NCBI GenBank assembly: GCA_036940085.1
Contig: JALLBK010000973.1
Location: forward strand, 1-14,575
Source: Discostella pseudostelligera
Taxonomy: Eukaryota; Bacillariophyta; Thalassiosirophyceae; Thalassiosirales; Thalassiosiraceae
Reading direction: 5' to 3'
DNA: 14,575 nucleotides
The notes below the pieces were generated by a model that did no database searches, was not told the origin of the DNA, and saw only the letters and a list, made by a program, of their open reading frames with translations. Below are positions 7,742 through 14,575 of this stretch, one piece after another. Within the stretch, counting starts at the first letter, position 1; each line of letters opens with the position of its first letter. Made by a program: the position numbers and the translations under genes.

Positions 7742-9799
7742 ATGCTCCTACTCGGCGTTGAACTACAAGACGTACTTCGCGTCGTGGTCGGCATTGCATT
7801 GGGTCTGCTGACAGTCTACCGTCGCGAATTGAGCTGCAATCGAGGCTATCATCCCGACGACGATGACGACGAGAATGACACAGCCGCTTATTCACAACAC
7901 AGACGATACTACGGTTCATTGAGTGAACGGGGGAGGACACGCGAATCAGCAGAACACGTTTCTTCTCCATCGTTTCATGATGGCAATAATATTCATTCTT
8001 CTTCTAGAACGGGGTTGATTCGACGGAGGAAATCTTCATCTGCATTGCCCAACATGATTGCATCTATCCATCAGGATGACGAGAATCATCGCATTAATTC
8101 CACCTCATCATCATCATGCAACAAAACCAATGGGGATGCAACCGAAGAGCTACTAGAATCAGCAGGCCTATCTTTATCGGGAGGACCATTCTTATACATG
8201 GCCATAGCCATGTTTGATCATGTAGTGCTCACTAATTACTTGAGCACTTGGGCAAGTGTCACCTCCGTAGTACACCGATTGAAATCCAAGGTGGATGATC
8301 GACAGAATGCGTCTCCACCTCCATCATTGCACCACGAAAAGTCTTCTAGATTACACTCGGAATCAAGGAGACACGACGAAAGGGATGCAATAATGCACCA
8401 ACAGAAGCAGCAACATCTATATTCCGTGGCGTGGAATGCAGCTACCGAATACTTCACCAGCATCTCTGCCAAATTAGTCACTCAGCAACAACCTCCCATC
8501 CGGAATCATCCATTCAACAATACAACACGTCACTCTACAAATACTACTCGATCCAAGTCGACGGGCAATCTAAACAATCTATCATCGGATGAAAACATCA
8601 CTTCACGTGCACTAATTCGTGAAATGCTTGCCATGGCGAATAATGGAGGATTCGATGTAACACTCTTGCCCAGTGATGCTCAGATTGTGATTTTTTCCTA
8701 TTTACCTCCCAAAGATATATTGTCATTCACATGTACGAACAGGGCGGGGAGGTGTCTGTTGGACGATGGCTATGAGGGCGAAGAATTATCATCTGCATCT
8801 TTGGAGATTAACAGAGAAGAAAATGCTGGCGGTCTACATTATTCAAAACATGGTGACACGCCTCTTCTCATTTGGAAGGCATTATTTCATCGTGATTATT
8901 CCTGGGTGTTGACTGATTGGAATGTTGGGAAGGATGCATTCCTAAAATCCATGAACAATTATCTCCATCATGATGACGAGCGGCAACAACAGCAACAAGT
9001 ACGGCATTGTCCAAAGTCAAGAAAGATATTTCATCACTTGATATCTATGGTTGCTAGTGACTCGACAACTGTAACGACATGGCCAATTGACCGCATGGCA
9101 GAGGATGCATCCGCCACTGCCACACCGATCCAATCCCTCTCATCCATGAAGGAATTCTACTTCACCTTTGCCGAATCATGGTTAAATTACACCATTGCAG
9201 GATGCAATTCTCCCAATACCAAATGTCTAATTGGATTGCATGGTCATGTATTTGATATTACCCACTTTGTCGAGGATCATCCGGGTAGTACCGAAACGTT
9301 ATTATTACAATCTGGACGGGATGCGACGGTATTTTTTGAAAGTATGGGACATTCATTGGGGGCACGCAAATTGGCATTGGGAATGTGTGTCGTCGTGAAT
9401 GGACAGTGCATTCGTTGGGATGCTGCTGTGAATGGGGGTGGGGATGGGGATTTGTTTCCGAGCAATGCTGCTGGACGACTGTCACATTTTGCTCCTTGCG
9501 GACTAGTCAAGCCTACACATGAATCTCTTGCTTCGAGGAAGAATGTACTGGGATTCCTCATACCAAGGAGGAGGTCATTGCCTAGATTGCAAGGTGGATT
9601 GCATCGTATTCGCGAACGGTTACGGCAGGAAGAGGAGAGGGAGCTTCACCGTGCAGCCCGGTGGGGAAATGTGGCGCTTGGGACGGACGGTATGTTCGGT
9701 GGAGTGCATGTCTATTTTGATCCATTCTGTGATTGGAGGTGGTGGTACACAGACCGGGAATTCAATGTTGTTTTTGTTACTCCACCGAGACCGAGCTAG
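7742..9799 (+). CDS. Membrane-anchored F-box and cytochrome b5 fusion protein
   Basis: F-box domains bind Skp1 in SCF ubiquitin ligases; cytochrome b5 domains bind haem and pass electrons to membrane enzymes such as desaturases. The open frame is 685 residues with no intron needed. In order: hydrophobic helix about 10-26 (VLRVVVGIALGLLTVY); an acidic/His/Ser-rich low-complexity region; a second hydrophobic stretch near 148-178; more Ser/Asn/Gln/His-rich linker; an F-box near 308-345 (LLPSDAQIVIFSYLPPKDIL); and a cytochrome b5 fold near 490-560. The haem ligands are visible: His513 in DHPGS and His537 in MGHS, 24 residues apart as in canonical b5. The C-terminal part has DPFCDWRWWYTDREFN. The 7742 ATG lies inside a hydrophobic run and is probably not the natural start. 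The C terminus also appears frame-shifted. It is divergent from the desaturase gene. A plain b5-domain protein with a degenerate F-box is the main alternative. Confidence 0.8.
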   Translation: MLLLGVELQDVLRVVVGIALGLLTVYRRELSCNRGYHPDDDDDENDTAAYSQHRRYYGSLSERGRTRESAEHVSSPSFHDGNNIHSSSRTGLIRRRKSSSALPNMIASIHQDDENHRINSTSSSSCNKTNGDATEELLESAGLSLSGGPFLYMAIAMFDHVVLTNYLSTWASVTSVVHRLKSKVDDRQNASPPPSLHHEKSSRLHSESRRHDERDAIMHQQKQQHLYSVAWNAATEYFTSISAKLVTQQQPPIRNHPFNNTTRHSTNTTRSKSTGNLNNLSSDENITSRALIREMLAMANNGGFDVTLLPSDAQIVIFSYLPPKDILSFTCTNRAGRCLLDDGYEGEELSSASLEINREENAGGLHYSKHGDTPLLIWKALFHRDYSWVLTDWNVGKDAFLKSMNNYLHHDDERQQQQQVRHCPKSRKIFHHLISMVASDSTTVTTWPIDRMAEDASATATPIQSLSSMKEFYFTFAESWLNYTIAGCNSPNTKCLIGLHGHVFDITHFVEDHPGSTETLLLQSGRDATVFFESMGHSLGARKLALGMCVVVNGQCIRWDAAVNGGGDGDLFPSNAAGRLSHFAPCGLVKPTHESLASRKNVLGFLIPRRRSLPRLQGGLHRIRERLRQEEERELHRAARWGNVALGTDGMFGGVHVYFDPFCDWRWWYTDREFNVVFVTPPRPS

Positions 9800-9926
9800 G
9801 TGCAATTTTGTGTTCCATCAATATGGAATGATGCAATGCTTACGACGAAGACAGTTCCTTTGGAGACGACATGCTTTGGCCCTAGAGCACTCATCTCGAG
9901 ACAATGGAGACGACGTATCTACCTAG
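9787..9926 (+). other. Candidate C-terminal continuation in the +1 frame
   Basis: The main frame ends at TAG 9797-9799, but the +1 frame is open through this junction to TAG 9924-9926. It reads as basic, helix-like protein (CNFVFHQYGMMQ, then CLRRRQFLWRRHALALEHSS), continuing the character of the preceding segment. A +1 change near 9787-9796 would extend the F-box/b5 protein by about 43 residues. A 33-bp GT-AG stretch (9767-9799) could instead be removed to skip the stop, but it leads into a less protein-like frame and is very short for an intron. Confidence 0.4.
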
Positions 9927-10426
9927 ATATCATTGCACTTGCATCTACACCCGATGGGCAGGTGTTCGTCGGCGTCCCACAGCAATTAGGGCGGCGTTTG
10001 AAGGTACCAACCAGCTTGACGGTGGCTCGTATGGTACCAACCAGCAATCACAGTAAATCCACTTAAATAATTGTAGATCTGAATCATTAATTCGACAATA
10101 TCTTTCAGCATTTTGAGACGCACCTGCAGGTTCTTGGCGCCCGACTTCAGCCGCTCTATCGTACGCCATGCGAAGAGTTCTCGCCGTCGACAAAAGTGTA
10201 AGGAGCATGACTACTTATACCTTCACCTATGGTACCTTTAAGTCTAAAATGTTATCGAGGTACTCAAAATTGGGGCTGAATAGAACGTTGGAACCCTTTT
10301 AGTACCGCGGGTAAAATAATACACCATGTTCACAAGCTTATTAGGACTATGCCGACACTCGCATAGCTACATCAGTTTCAATAGATCTTCGGAACAAAAA
10401 CATCATCTCCTCTTCGATCAACAAGA
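9927..10426. other. Convergent intergenic region with a 13-bp direct repeat
   Basis: About 500 bp between the F-box/b5 gene (plus) and the REHERI-motif gene (minus). GGTACCAACCAGC occurs at 10003-10015 and again at 10033-10045, 30 bp apart. No RNA gene or supported coding frame is seen. Confidence 0.55.
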
Positions 10427-11416
10427 TTACACGGCTTTATGATTTTGGGCATCCGCCCACAACTTCTCCTCCTCCTTCGCTTTTGACGTCTTCTTTGTAA
10501 ACCGATTAAACTTTCGCTTCGCACTTTGCATAGCTTCCTCCCATCCCTCCAGGTGCTCATTTGCGACAGTTTGACGTCGTTGCCTCTTGGATATATTGAC
10601 CGATTTGATGGCAGCGTTGATTTCATTTAAGGAAACATTGAATTCTTGAATTAGCATCTGTTTTCGGACTTCTTCTGGGACCATCATCTCGATCTTATCT
10701 CGAGGCGGCCCCTTATTCGCCTCGTAGGTATCGAGATTGATGGGATTATGTTGATAAAATCCCCAACCGATTGACAGGGGCACACCTTTGGATACGCATG
10801 GGTTATCCCCCGGGATACGCTCATGCTCTCGAATGTCCACACAAGAAAAGGCACAACGCGTCAACCTTGGCCTACTACTGACGTCCTCCTCCTTCTCCCC
10901 ATCACCCAGAGATGGTACTGACGCAATCGATGAGCCGCTGCCTAAACCAGTCGAACTGCGAGACAAGGCCTTAATCACCGGCTTCAACTGAGTTCCATTC
11001 TTGGTCAAGGGCGTTGGACCACGGTATGCACTCTCCGATAGACGATCGTAGAGGACACTGAATCGAAGACGATGGGTAGAAACATCCAGTGGGTTGATGT
11101 CTTTCTCCCGCCGCTTCTTCTTGATTTTGTCTAACAATTGGCGCTGACTGCGGTTGGCTTCGGAATATCCATAATGCGTATTAGACTCCGGATCCAATAG
11201 CTTGTCGAAGTTGATATAATTGGAAACATCCGAGATCATGGCGAGGCGAATGTCATCGCCCGAACTATCATTATTATTATTTGACTCTAGCTGTTGATCT
11301 TGACCAGGTGATGGGCAATCCATGTTGACCTCTGCAGTGTTCCCACCATCATCGCCATCACCCTCGATTCTGGCGGCAGGCGACGTAGCGCCGGTCGAGC
11401 ATTCGGCACTGCTCAT
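10427..11416 (-). CDS. REHERI-GDNP / PLSIGW motif protein, function unknown
   Basis: A single-exon frame of 329 residues. The N-terminal third is low-complexity and acidic (Ser/Asp/Asn/Gly). A lysine/arginine-rich stretch (DKIKKKRREKD) lies near 95-105. A compact conserved-looking block follows: LRFSVLYDRL, then RCAFSCVDIREHERIPGDNP, then GVPLSIGWGFYQ. The C-terminal third is helical and charged (PEEVRKQMLIQEFNVSLNEI and a KRQRRQTVANEH basic run). From memory, the order xxFSxVxIREHERI-GDNP-PLSIGW recurs in many diatom hypothetical proteins, but no function is known to me. The basic clusters would allow nuclear location. The start ATG is preceded by a short upstream frame that ends on it. Confidence 0.8.
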   Translation of the reverse strand: MSSAECSTGATSPAARIEGDGDDGGNTAEVNMDCPSPGQDQQLESNNNNDSSGDDIRLAMISDVSNYINFDKLLDPESNTHYGYSEANRSQRQLLDKIKKKRREKDINPLDVSTHRLRFSVLYDRLSESAYRGPTPLTKNGTQLKPVIKALSRSSTGLGSGSSIASVPSLGDGEKEEDVSSRPRLTRCAFSCVDIREHERIPGDNPCVSKGVPLSIGWGFYQHNPINLDTYEANKGPPRDKIEMMVPEEVRKQMLIQEFNVSLNEINAAIKSVNISKRQRRQTVANEHLEGWEEAMQSAKRKFNRFTKKTSKAKEEEKLWADAQNHKAV

Positions 11417-11448
11417 GATCCCTTCTTGGGAGGGGAGCTCGGATCCAT
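11413..11448 (-). promoter_or_regulatory. Short uORF whose stop overlaps the downstream start (ATGA)
   Basis: ATG at 11448 (minus) opens an 11-codon frame, MDPSSPPKKGS, whose TGA (11415-11413) overlaps the start ATG (11416-11414) of the REHERI-motif gene. If the transcript starts upstream of 11448, translation of the main protein would need leaky scanning or reinitiation at the overlap. Confidence 0.35.
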
Positions 11449-11869
11449 TGAGTTGATTGAGTGGTGGGCGGATGGTGCAATGTGCCGATTGCCGATGAAG
11501 AATTATGTCTTCTCTCTTCTCTCCTCTCTCCTCACCATCACCTCACCACCACCACATCGCTTCAATAAAAAATTTCGAGGTTGTATCAGGATATCCTCTG
11601 ATCTGATAGCCGTCTGAATTTTGATTCCACCTACGTCACAAATGTCATGGGGAATTCGTGGTTCTCAACTTACCTCTCCGACGACAGCCCCTTCAAGATT
11701 GCAGGTACATAGGGGTGAGAAGTGGGCAGTATGAAGAAGAATACTCTACTTACAAAGTTCCGACTGTCTTCTGGCAGATGCAACTGCATGCAAAGCCACA
11801 GAATCCAGGGCAGGACAGGCGCATTCATCGGATGATCCTATCTACTATTTTGGCGCGAGCGACCACAGG
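11449..11869. other. Upstream region of the REHERI-motif gene
   Basis: Holds a pyrimidine-rich plus-strand tract (about 11506-11543). There are two good minus-strand splice donors, GGTAAGT near 11671-11677 and TTTGTAAGT near 11749-11757. They might mark non-coding 5' exons of the gene at 11416, but I cannot identify matching exons. No coding frame is supported. Confidence 0.35.
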
Positions 11870-12180
11870 AATGGACACTGTCGGAGATCGACAGAATTGC
11901 ACGTACCATACCCTCACAAAACACAACTCACACACAAAAATCAAACGATATCGCCCCAACCATGGCCGCCGCCGTCCCCTACGCAGCTTTTCCCACGGAG
12001 CTACGGCAATGAAATTACACCCATAGAGAGATAATCACACCTACTACCTATGGTGATCGACTGCATCGTTTTCTCTGGCTGGTGGTTCTCTATCGGCGCT
12101 CCTCCTACGCTGCTGGCTGTTTTGACCATGTAATGCCAACGGCCATCGGCAACGTATCGGGGTAGAATGGGGTAGAGAGG
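11870..12180 (+). repeat. Left inverted repeat of the foldback element
   Basis: Matches the reverse complement of 13928-14229 with few differences. Outer end AATGGACACTGTCG pairs with AATGGAGACTGTCG; inside come GCACGTACC, AAAACACAACTCACACAC, CGATATCGCCCCAACCATGG, and the inner end GGGGTAGAATGGGGTAGAGA. The middle (about 12034-12090) is the most diverged. Small indels occur near 11911, 11936 and 12148. Confidence 0.9.
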
Positions 12181-12262
12181 GAGAGATGAGCGCGGATACT
12201 GATGGAATAAAGAGAGTAATATATGGAGATTTTATGGTTACTCCGGTTCAATATGGATAGGG

Positions 12263-12778
12263 TCAGATCGGGTCAATAAAGTCGTCGCTGCATTCTTCTG
12301 CATTATCAAGTATGCCAATCGCCATTGCGGCTGATCCTGCTGCAAAATCAATTTTGCCAACCGTCATCATGATTGAATTGGGGTAAAATGGGTAGAGACG
12401 TCGAGCTCCACTTGGGAAATGGTAAATGGTGGAATTGAGTGATATACATGATGACAATTGGGTACGTTGGTCAGATGAGCATGGATCCGGGGTCTGGTGT
12501 CTGGTGTAGTTCTGTGAAGTTTCTATGAAGTTGTCGGTCGCCGCTGCAATTACTGTGTATGACATCGTCGACATCAAGTGGCAGCATGCAGTACCACATG
12601 ACAACCAACTGATGATTGATAATGATAACCGTGATAGCAATTCATAATTTGAATGAGTTTGGAATTTGAGATGGGGCAGGGGTAGGCGGTGGAAGATGAC
12701 GGCGCTGAAGGGAAGTGGTGTGGATTCAGTGGGCATCAGCTTGTCAACACGAAGAGATAGCATAGTGGATAGTGGCAT
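12263..12778 (-). CDS. Uncertain ORF inside the foldback element
   Basis: An ATG-initiated frame of 171 residues on the minus strand. The composition is Ser/Thr/Leu-rich, with no motif, domain or membrane topology that I recognise. The C-terminal part (YPFYPNSIMMTVGKIDFAAG onward) is the most protein-like. Part of it overlaps a diverged GGGGTAAAATGGGTAGAGA word resembling the inner end of the inverted repeat, so it may simply be repeat-derived sequence that lacks stops. Confidence 0.2.
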   Translation of the reverse strand: MPLSTMLSLRVDKLMPTESTPLPFSAVIFHRLPLPHLKFQTHSNYELLSRLSLSIISWLSCGTACCHLMSTMSYTVIAAATDNFIETSQNYTRHQTPDPCSSDQRTQLSSCISLNSTIYHFPSGARRLYPFYPNSIMMTVGKIDFAAGSAAMAIGILDNAEECSDDFIDPI

Positions 12779-13290
12779 ATTATCAGCATATCATAGAGTC
12801 AAGTCGATAGATAATCACACAATTAATTAGACTTAGAGTAGCTATTTGCTGATACTTTCCTCCATATATCATTGATATCATTGGAGTACCTCACTCCCAT
12901 CCCTCACGTTGAAATTATAAATTATTGTTTCGTATGGTAGCCGTCCAATGCCGATGACTCTCGCTTCTCTCCTCAATCTCCACCCATCTCCTATGCTTCT
13001 TTGTCTACCAATGTAGATGATTTCATCTCATCGATATCTTCATGGCGTTCTCTCCTGCCGCCGTTACAAGTTCCGAGTAAACTATTACTCCTGCATGAGT
13101 CGATGACCGCCCCGTCCACAACCGTTGCACGTTTTACAACCATTGACGTAGATTCAATTGGCCAGCATCACCGATGACCAAAACCGTCGATGTACTCTTC
13201 CTCTCCGTCACGAAAGAAGAAACCACAACCTCCAGTACAATATTGTATTATCAATACGTTGATTGTTGCATCTCATGTAGTCATAACAGC
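12779..13290. other. Element interior without a gene
   Basis: About 510 bp of AT-leaning DNA. A small direct duplication, ATATCATTG followed by ATATCATTG, is near 12866-12884. I see no coding frame, RNA gene or transposon domain. Confidence 0.55.
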
Positions 13291-13534
13291 GATGCAACTC
13301 CACCCGTAGAACGATTGAGACAATAAAGACTGTCACTGTAGTTGTTTCATGCCCGCGTCAACATCACCACCACATCAGCATTATTGTTGAGTGATTGCTG
13401 AGGAGAATTCGAGATGCAACTCCACCCGTAGAGCGATTGAGACAATAAAGACAGTCACTGTGGTTGTTTCATGCTTGCATCAACATCACCACCACATCGG
13501 CATTATTTTTGAGTGATTGTTGAGTAGAATTCGA
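13291..13534. repeat. Tandem duplication, 122-bp unit (family A)
   Basis: Two copies, 13291-13412 and 13413-13534, both starting GATGCAACTCCACCCGTAGA and ending GAGAATTCGA / TAGAATTCGA, with scattered single-base differences. Each contains GAGACAATAAAG, TTGTTTCATGC and TCAACATCACCACCACATC. These blocks recur in family B. Confidence 0.92.
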
Positions 13535-13550
13535 GACAGTAGAGATGATG

Positions 13551-13880
13551 CCGGTGCAATCAGCACAATACCCACATAAAAACACGCCATGAACTCATCA
13601 GCGGCGATGGTTTCATGCCCACATCAACATAACCAACATTTAATGATCACCGAACAGGAAATCAGCAGAATAACACTATCGCGTCGAAATAATTGTTGAG
13701 TAGAGCGATTTGAGACAATAAAGTCTGTCGCCGGTGCAATCAGCACAATACCAACACAAATACACTCCATGAACTCATCGACGGTGATGGTTTCATGCCC
13801 ACATCAACATCACCACCATTTAATGATCGCCGAACAGGAAATAAGGTGGATATCACTTTCGCATCAGCATAATTTTGGAG
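13551..13880. repeat. Tandem duplication, 180-bp unit (family B)
   Basis: Copies begin CCGGTGCAATCAGCACAATACC at 13551 and 13731, exactly 180 bp apart; the second is cut short near 13880. Each has the family A blocks GAGACAATAAAG and GTTTCATGCCCACATCAACA, but with extra sequence (CAATCAGCACAATACC through GAACTCATC) between them. Family B therefore looks like family A with an insertion, or A like B with a deletion. Confidence 0.92.
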
Positions 13881-13927
13881 TTAAATCAATTGGCTTCCTC
13901 GGGATGTTGCCTCCGCCGCAATCCCCA

Positions 13928-14229
13928 CCCTCTCTACCCCATTCTACCCCGATACGTTGATGGCCGTTGGCATTACATGGTCAAAACAGCCAACAGCGTA
14001 GGAGGAGCGCCGACAGAGAATCAGCAGGAGACAAAAATGCAGTCGACCACCATCGGTAAGCTGGGGCGATTATCTCTCAATGGGTGTAATTTCATGGCCG
14101 TAGCTCCATGGGAAGAGCTGCGTAGGGGACGGCGGCGGCCATGGTTGGGGCGATATCGTTGGTTTTTGTGTGTGTGAGTTGTGTTTTGTAGGGGTACGTG
14201 CAAAAATTTTAGCTGCGACAGTCTCCATT
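13928..14229 (-). repeat. Right inverted repeat of the foldback element
   Basis: Reverse-complement partner of 11870-12180; its outer end is at 14229 and its inner end at 13928. It shares the GCACGTACC block (14193-14201 on the plus strand as GGTACGTGC) and the CCATGGTTGGGGCGATATCG block near 14139-14159. It abuts the family B duplications after about 50 bp. Confidence 0.9.
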
Positions 14230-14272
14230 GGCAAACAAAGGAATTCAGTACCACACCTTCGTTACGCAACTC

Positions 14273-14309
14273 TGACGTCATACCCTCTCTCGAGGGGCAC
14301 GCGTGCCCC
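14273..14309. promoter_or_regulatory. CRE palindrome and 16-bp perfect palindrome
   Basis: TGACGTCA is at 14273-14280, the same element as in the desaturase/F-box promoter. Fourteen bases on is a perfect 16-bp palindrome, GGGGCACGCGTGCCCC, at 14294-14309. Both lie just outside the right inverted repeat and upstream of the possible frame at the window edge, so they may belong to a promoter that continues rightward. Confidence 0.4.
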
Positions 14310-14384
14310 GCCTCCCAACGAGCGATATTTAGCTTTCAACTTTCAACGTCTTTGCTTTTGACCATGGCGATGAACGATGGATGA

Positions 14385-14575
14385 ACTACGATACCTAGAT
14401 ATCGTTCGGGTGGGGCGCACGCAAAAACAATAGTTAAACTCTTATTTTCATTTTTAATCAACGCAAAGAAGCACAAGTCTGCCGCTGCTGCTTTGACCGC
14501 CATATCTTTACCCATTGACAAAGTCGACACGTCCGTTGACAAAGCCGACATGCCTGTCACCAATCCTTCACCTTC
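14385..14575 (+). CDS. Possible partial frame at the window edge
   Basis: The plus frame is open from 14385 to the end with no ATG in its first half, so it would be an internal exon or start at a later Met. It contains KKHKSAAAALTAISLP and then two 7-codon repeats (14514-14534 and 14535-14555: IDKVDTS and VDKADMP). The minus strand is also open here. The family is not recognised and coding status is uncertain. Confidence 0.22.

Larger units (their letters stand above)
11870..14229. mobile_element. Foldback-type element bounded by ~300-bp inverted repeats
   Basis: The two ends are inverted copies of about 300 bp surrounding about 1.75 kb of interior. The interior has one uncertain minus-strand frame (12263-12778) and two families of large tandem duplications next to the right repeat. 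No transposase, reverse transcriptase or Helitron signature is seen, so if it is mobile it is non-autonomous. No target-site duplication is evident at the outer ends. Alternatives are a locally inverted duplication or a partly decayed large MITE. Confidence 0.6.

Noticed and set aside
9800..10066. Readthrough or micro-intron extension of the F-box/b5 protein in the original frame
   Set aside because: It would need stop readthrough or a 33-bp intron, and the sequence is less protein-like than the +1 frame.
11658..12026. Plus-strand ORF sharing a peptide with a minus-strand ORF at 14021-14281
   Set aside because: The shared peptide (RPNHGRRRPLRS) is only the inverted repeat translated in equivalent frames.
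13291..13880. CRISPR-like array
   Set aside because: There are only two copies per unit, the units are 122 and 180 bp with no spacer pattern, and the context is eukaryotic.
1..14575. tRNA or rRNA genes
   Set aside because: I found no T-loop GTTCRANNC pattern with supporting stems and no rRNA-like sequence in the gaps.

Overview
The window looks like nuclear DNA of a diatom, possibly of the Thalassiosirales. Genes are split by short GT-AG introns (about 100 to 280 bp). One gene encodes a CP12-type Calvin-cycle regulator with a diatom-style bipartite plastid presequence (signal peptide ending SAAF-AP). Another protein carries an REHERI-GDNP / PLSIGW block that I associate with diatom hypothetical proteins. 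No viral, bacterial-operon or CRISPR features are seen.

Layout. 1-862 is a GAGCAT-family satellite with distinct zones, followed by a short unique island (863-1050), a degenerate long-period repeat (1051-1880) and a broken coding fragment (1897-2122). 2496-4154 (minus) is a two-exon TsaD/Qri7-type tRNA t6A synthase. It is divergent from CP12 (4671-5411, plus, two exons) across a compact shared promoter. 5786-7161 (minus) is a three-exon, 330-residue acyl-CoA desaturase with all three histidine boxes. It is divergent from 7742-9799 (plus), a membrane-anchored protein that joins an F-box to a cytochrome b5 domain. Both ends of that second gene have frame problems: a 7-bp tandem repeat just inside a better upstream start codon, and an apparent +1 frame change at the C terminus. 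10427-11416 (minus) is the REHERI/PLSIGW-motif protein of unknown function. 11870-14229 is a roughly 2.36-kb foldback element with inverted repeats of about 300 bp and two families of large tandem duplications inside. The right edge holds a possible truncated reading frame with a 21-bp in-frame duplication.

How the genes may work together. Desaturases of the type encoded here take electrons from cytochrome b5, and this one has no fused b5 domain. The gene sharing its upstream region supplies a b5 domain on a protein that also has an F-box and hydrophobic anchors. This suggests a redox or protein-turnover partner for the desaturase. That link is inference from domain content and position only; it is the most interesting candidate system in the window. 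CP12 (carbon fixation) and the organellar-type TsaD (tRNA modification) share a promoter but have no evident functional link.

Exon joins were worked out by hand from splice signals, frame continuity and known family sequence patterns. No database search was possible.
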